Of a stretch of 6,165 bases of DNA, positions 6,081 to 6,165 are shown in pieces. Both the position numbers and the translations under genes were made by a program. How positions within the stretch are numbered: the first letter of the stretch is position 1; every line of letters starts with the position of its first letter. Under the pieces are notes generated by a model. That model was not told the DNA's origin. It worked only from the letters and a program-made list of their open reading frames with translations, and did not search any database. This DNA comes from Sneathiella sp. (GTDB lineage Bacteria > Pseudomonadota > Alphaproteobacteria > Sneathiellales > Sneathiellaceae): contig NVRR01000194.1 in assembly GCA_002732675.1 (NCBI GenBank), positions 1-6,165 on the forward strand, in the 5' to 3' direction.

Positions 6081-6130
6081 TGCATTCAACTATAAAAAAA
6101 CTTGCAGAATTCCATTCCACTATGCAGAAT
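6081..6130. repeat. Repeated TGCAGAAT boxes upstream of the regulator gene
   Basis: TGCAGAAT occurs exactly at 6103-6110 and 6123-6130, 20 bp apart (about two helical turns). A partial third copy, TGCATTCA, is at 6081, 22 bp before the first. The two exact boxes would lie in the spacer and just upstream of the -35 position of the candidate promoter, the third near the transcription start. A tandem ATTCC pair lies at 6109-6118. This fits an autoregulatory operator bound side by side on one DNA face, but it is inferred from pattern only. Confidence 0.4.
6089..6094 (-). promoter_or_regulatory. Candidate -10 element of the iclR-type gene
   Basis: TATAGT on the minus strand matches 5 of 6 consensus bases and lies 29 bp before the ATG. 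No good -35 is found at 16-18 bp (it would fall near 6112-6117), so the promoter may be weak or need an activator. The surrounding TGCA repeats lie at and upstream of this element. Confidence 0.35.
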
Positions 6131-6165
6131 ACGGGCCTAAGAGAAAACAAAAAAATAAACATACC

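Overview
The window carries six protein-coding genes and no RNA genes, mobile elements or CRISPR arrays. Coding density is high and base composition is balanced. The proteins are of ordinary proteobacterial type: an Nfu-type NifU protein, an IclR regulator, a long-form cyclase-family hydrolase, an acyl-CoA dehydrogenase and a class II aldolase/adducin-like protein. Their style suggests an environmental alphaproteobacterium, possibly marine. That taxonomic call is inference; there is no rRNA here to anchor it.

Layout. From the left edge to 642 (minus strand) is the start of an Nfu/NifU-family gene whose 3' end lies outside the window. Next is a cyclase-family hydrolase (781-1794, minus). A 131-bp divergent promoter region separates it from a 12-helix MFS transporter (1926-3194, plus). 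The transporter ends inside a strong hairpin terminator that also faces the 3' end of a convergent minus-strand run. Reading with transcription, that run is an IclR regulator (5256-6059), an acyl-CoA dehydrogenase (4016-5170) and a class II aldolase/adducin-like protein (3226-3999). The last two are tightly coupled. The right 106 bp is the presumed iclR-type promoter, with an exact 8-bp repeat spaced two helical turns apart.

How the genes may work together (inference). Importer, metal-dependent hydrolase, FAD acyl-CoA dehydrogenase, metal-dependent aldolase-like enzyme and IclR repressor look like a small catabolic island for an imported organic acid or cyclic/amide compound. No CoA ligase, CoA transferase, enoyl-CoA hydratase or thiolase is present. 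The CoA-activation and later beta-oxidation steps must therefore be encoded elsewhere, and the substrate cannot be named.

Most notable: the Nfu protein keeps both domain folds, including the DGGD and IEN..L.HY.PE landmarks, but has lost both cysteines of the CxxC motif that holds the iron-sulfur cluster, together with a short deletion just after it. No other reading frame restores the cysteines, so this looks like a genuine non-canonical Nfu paralogue. The class II aldolase-like protein likewise keeps three zinc-binding histidines but has glycine where fuculose-1-phosphate aldolase has its catalytic glutamate.
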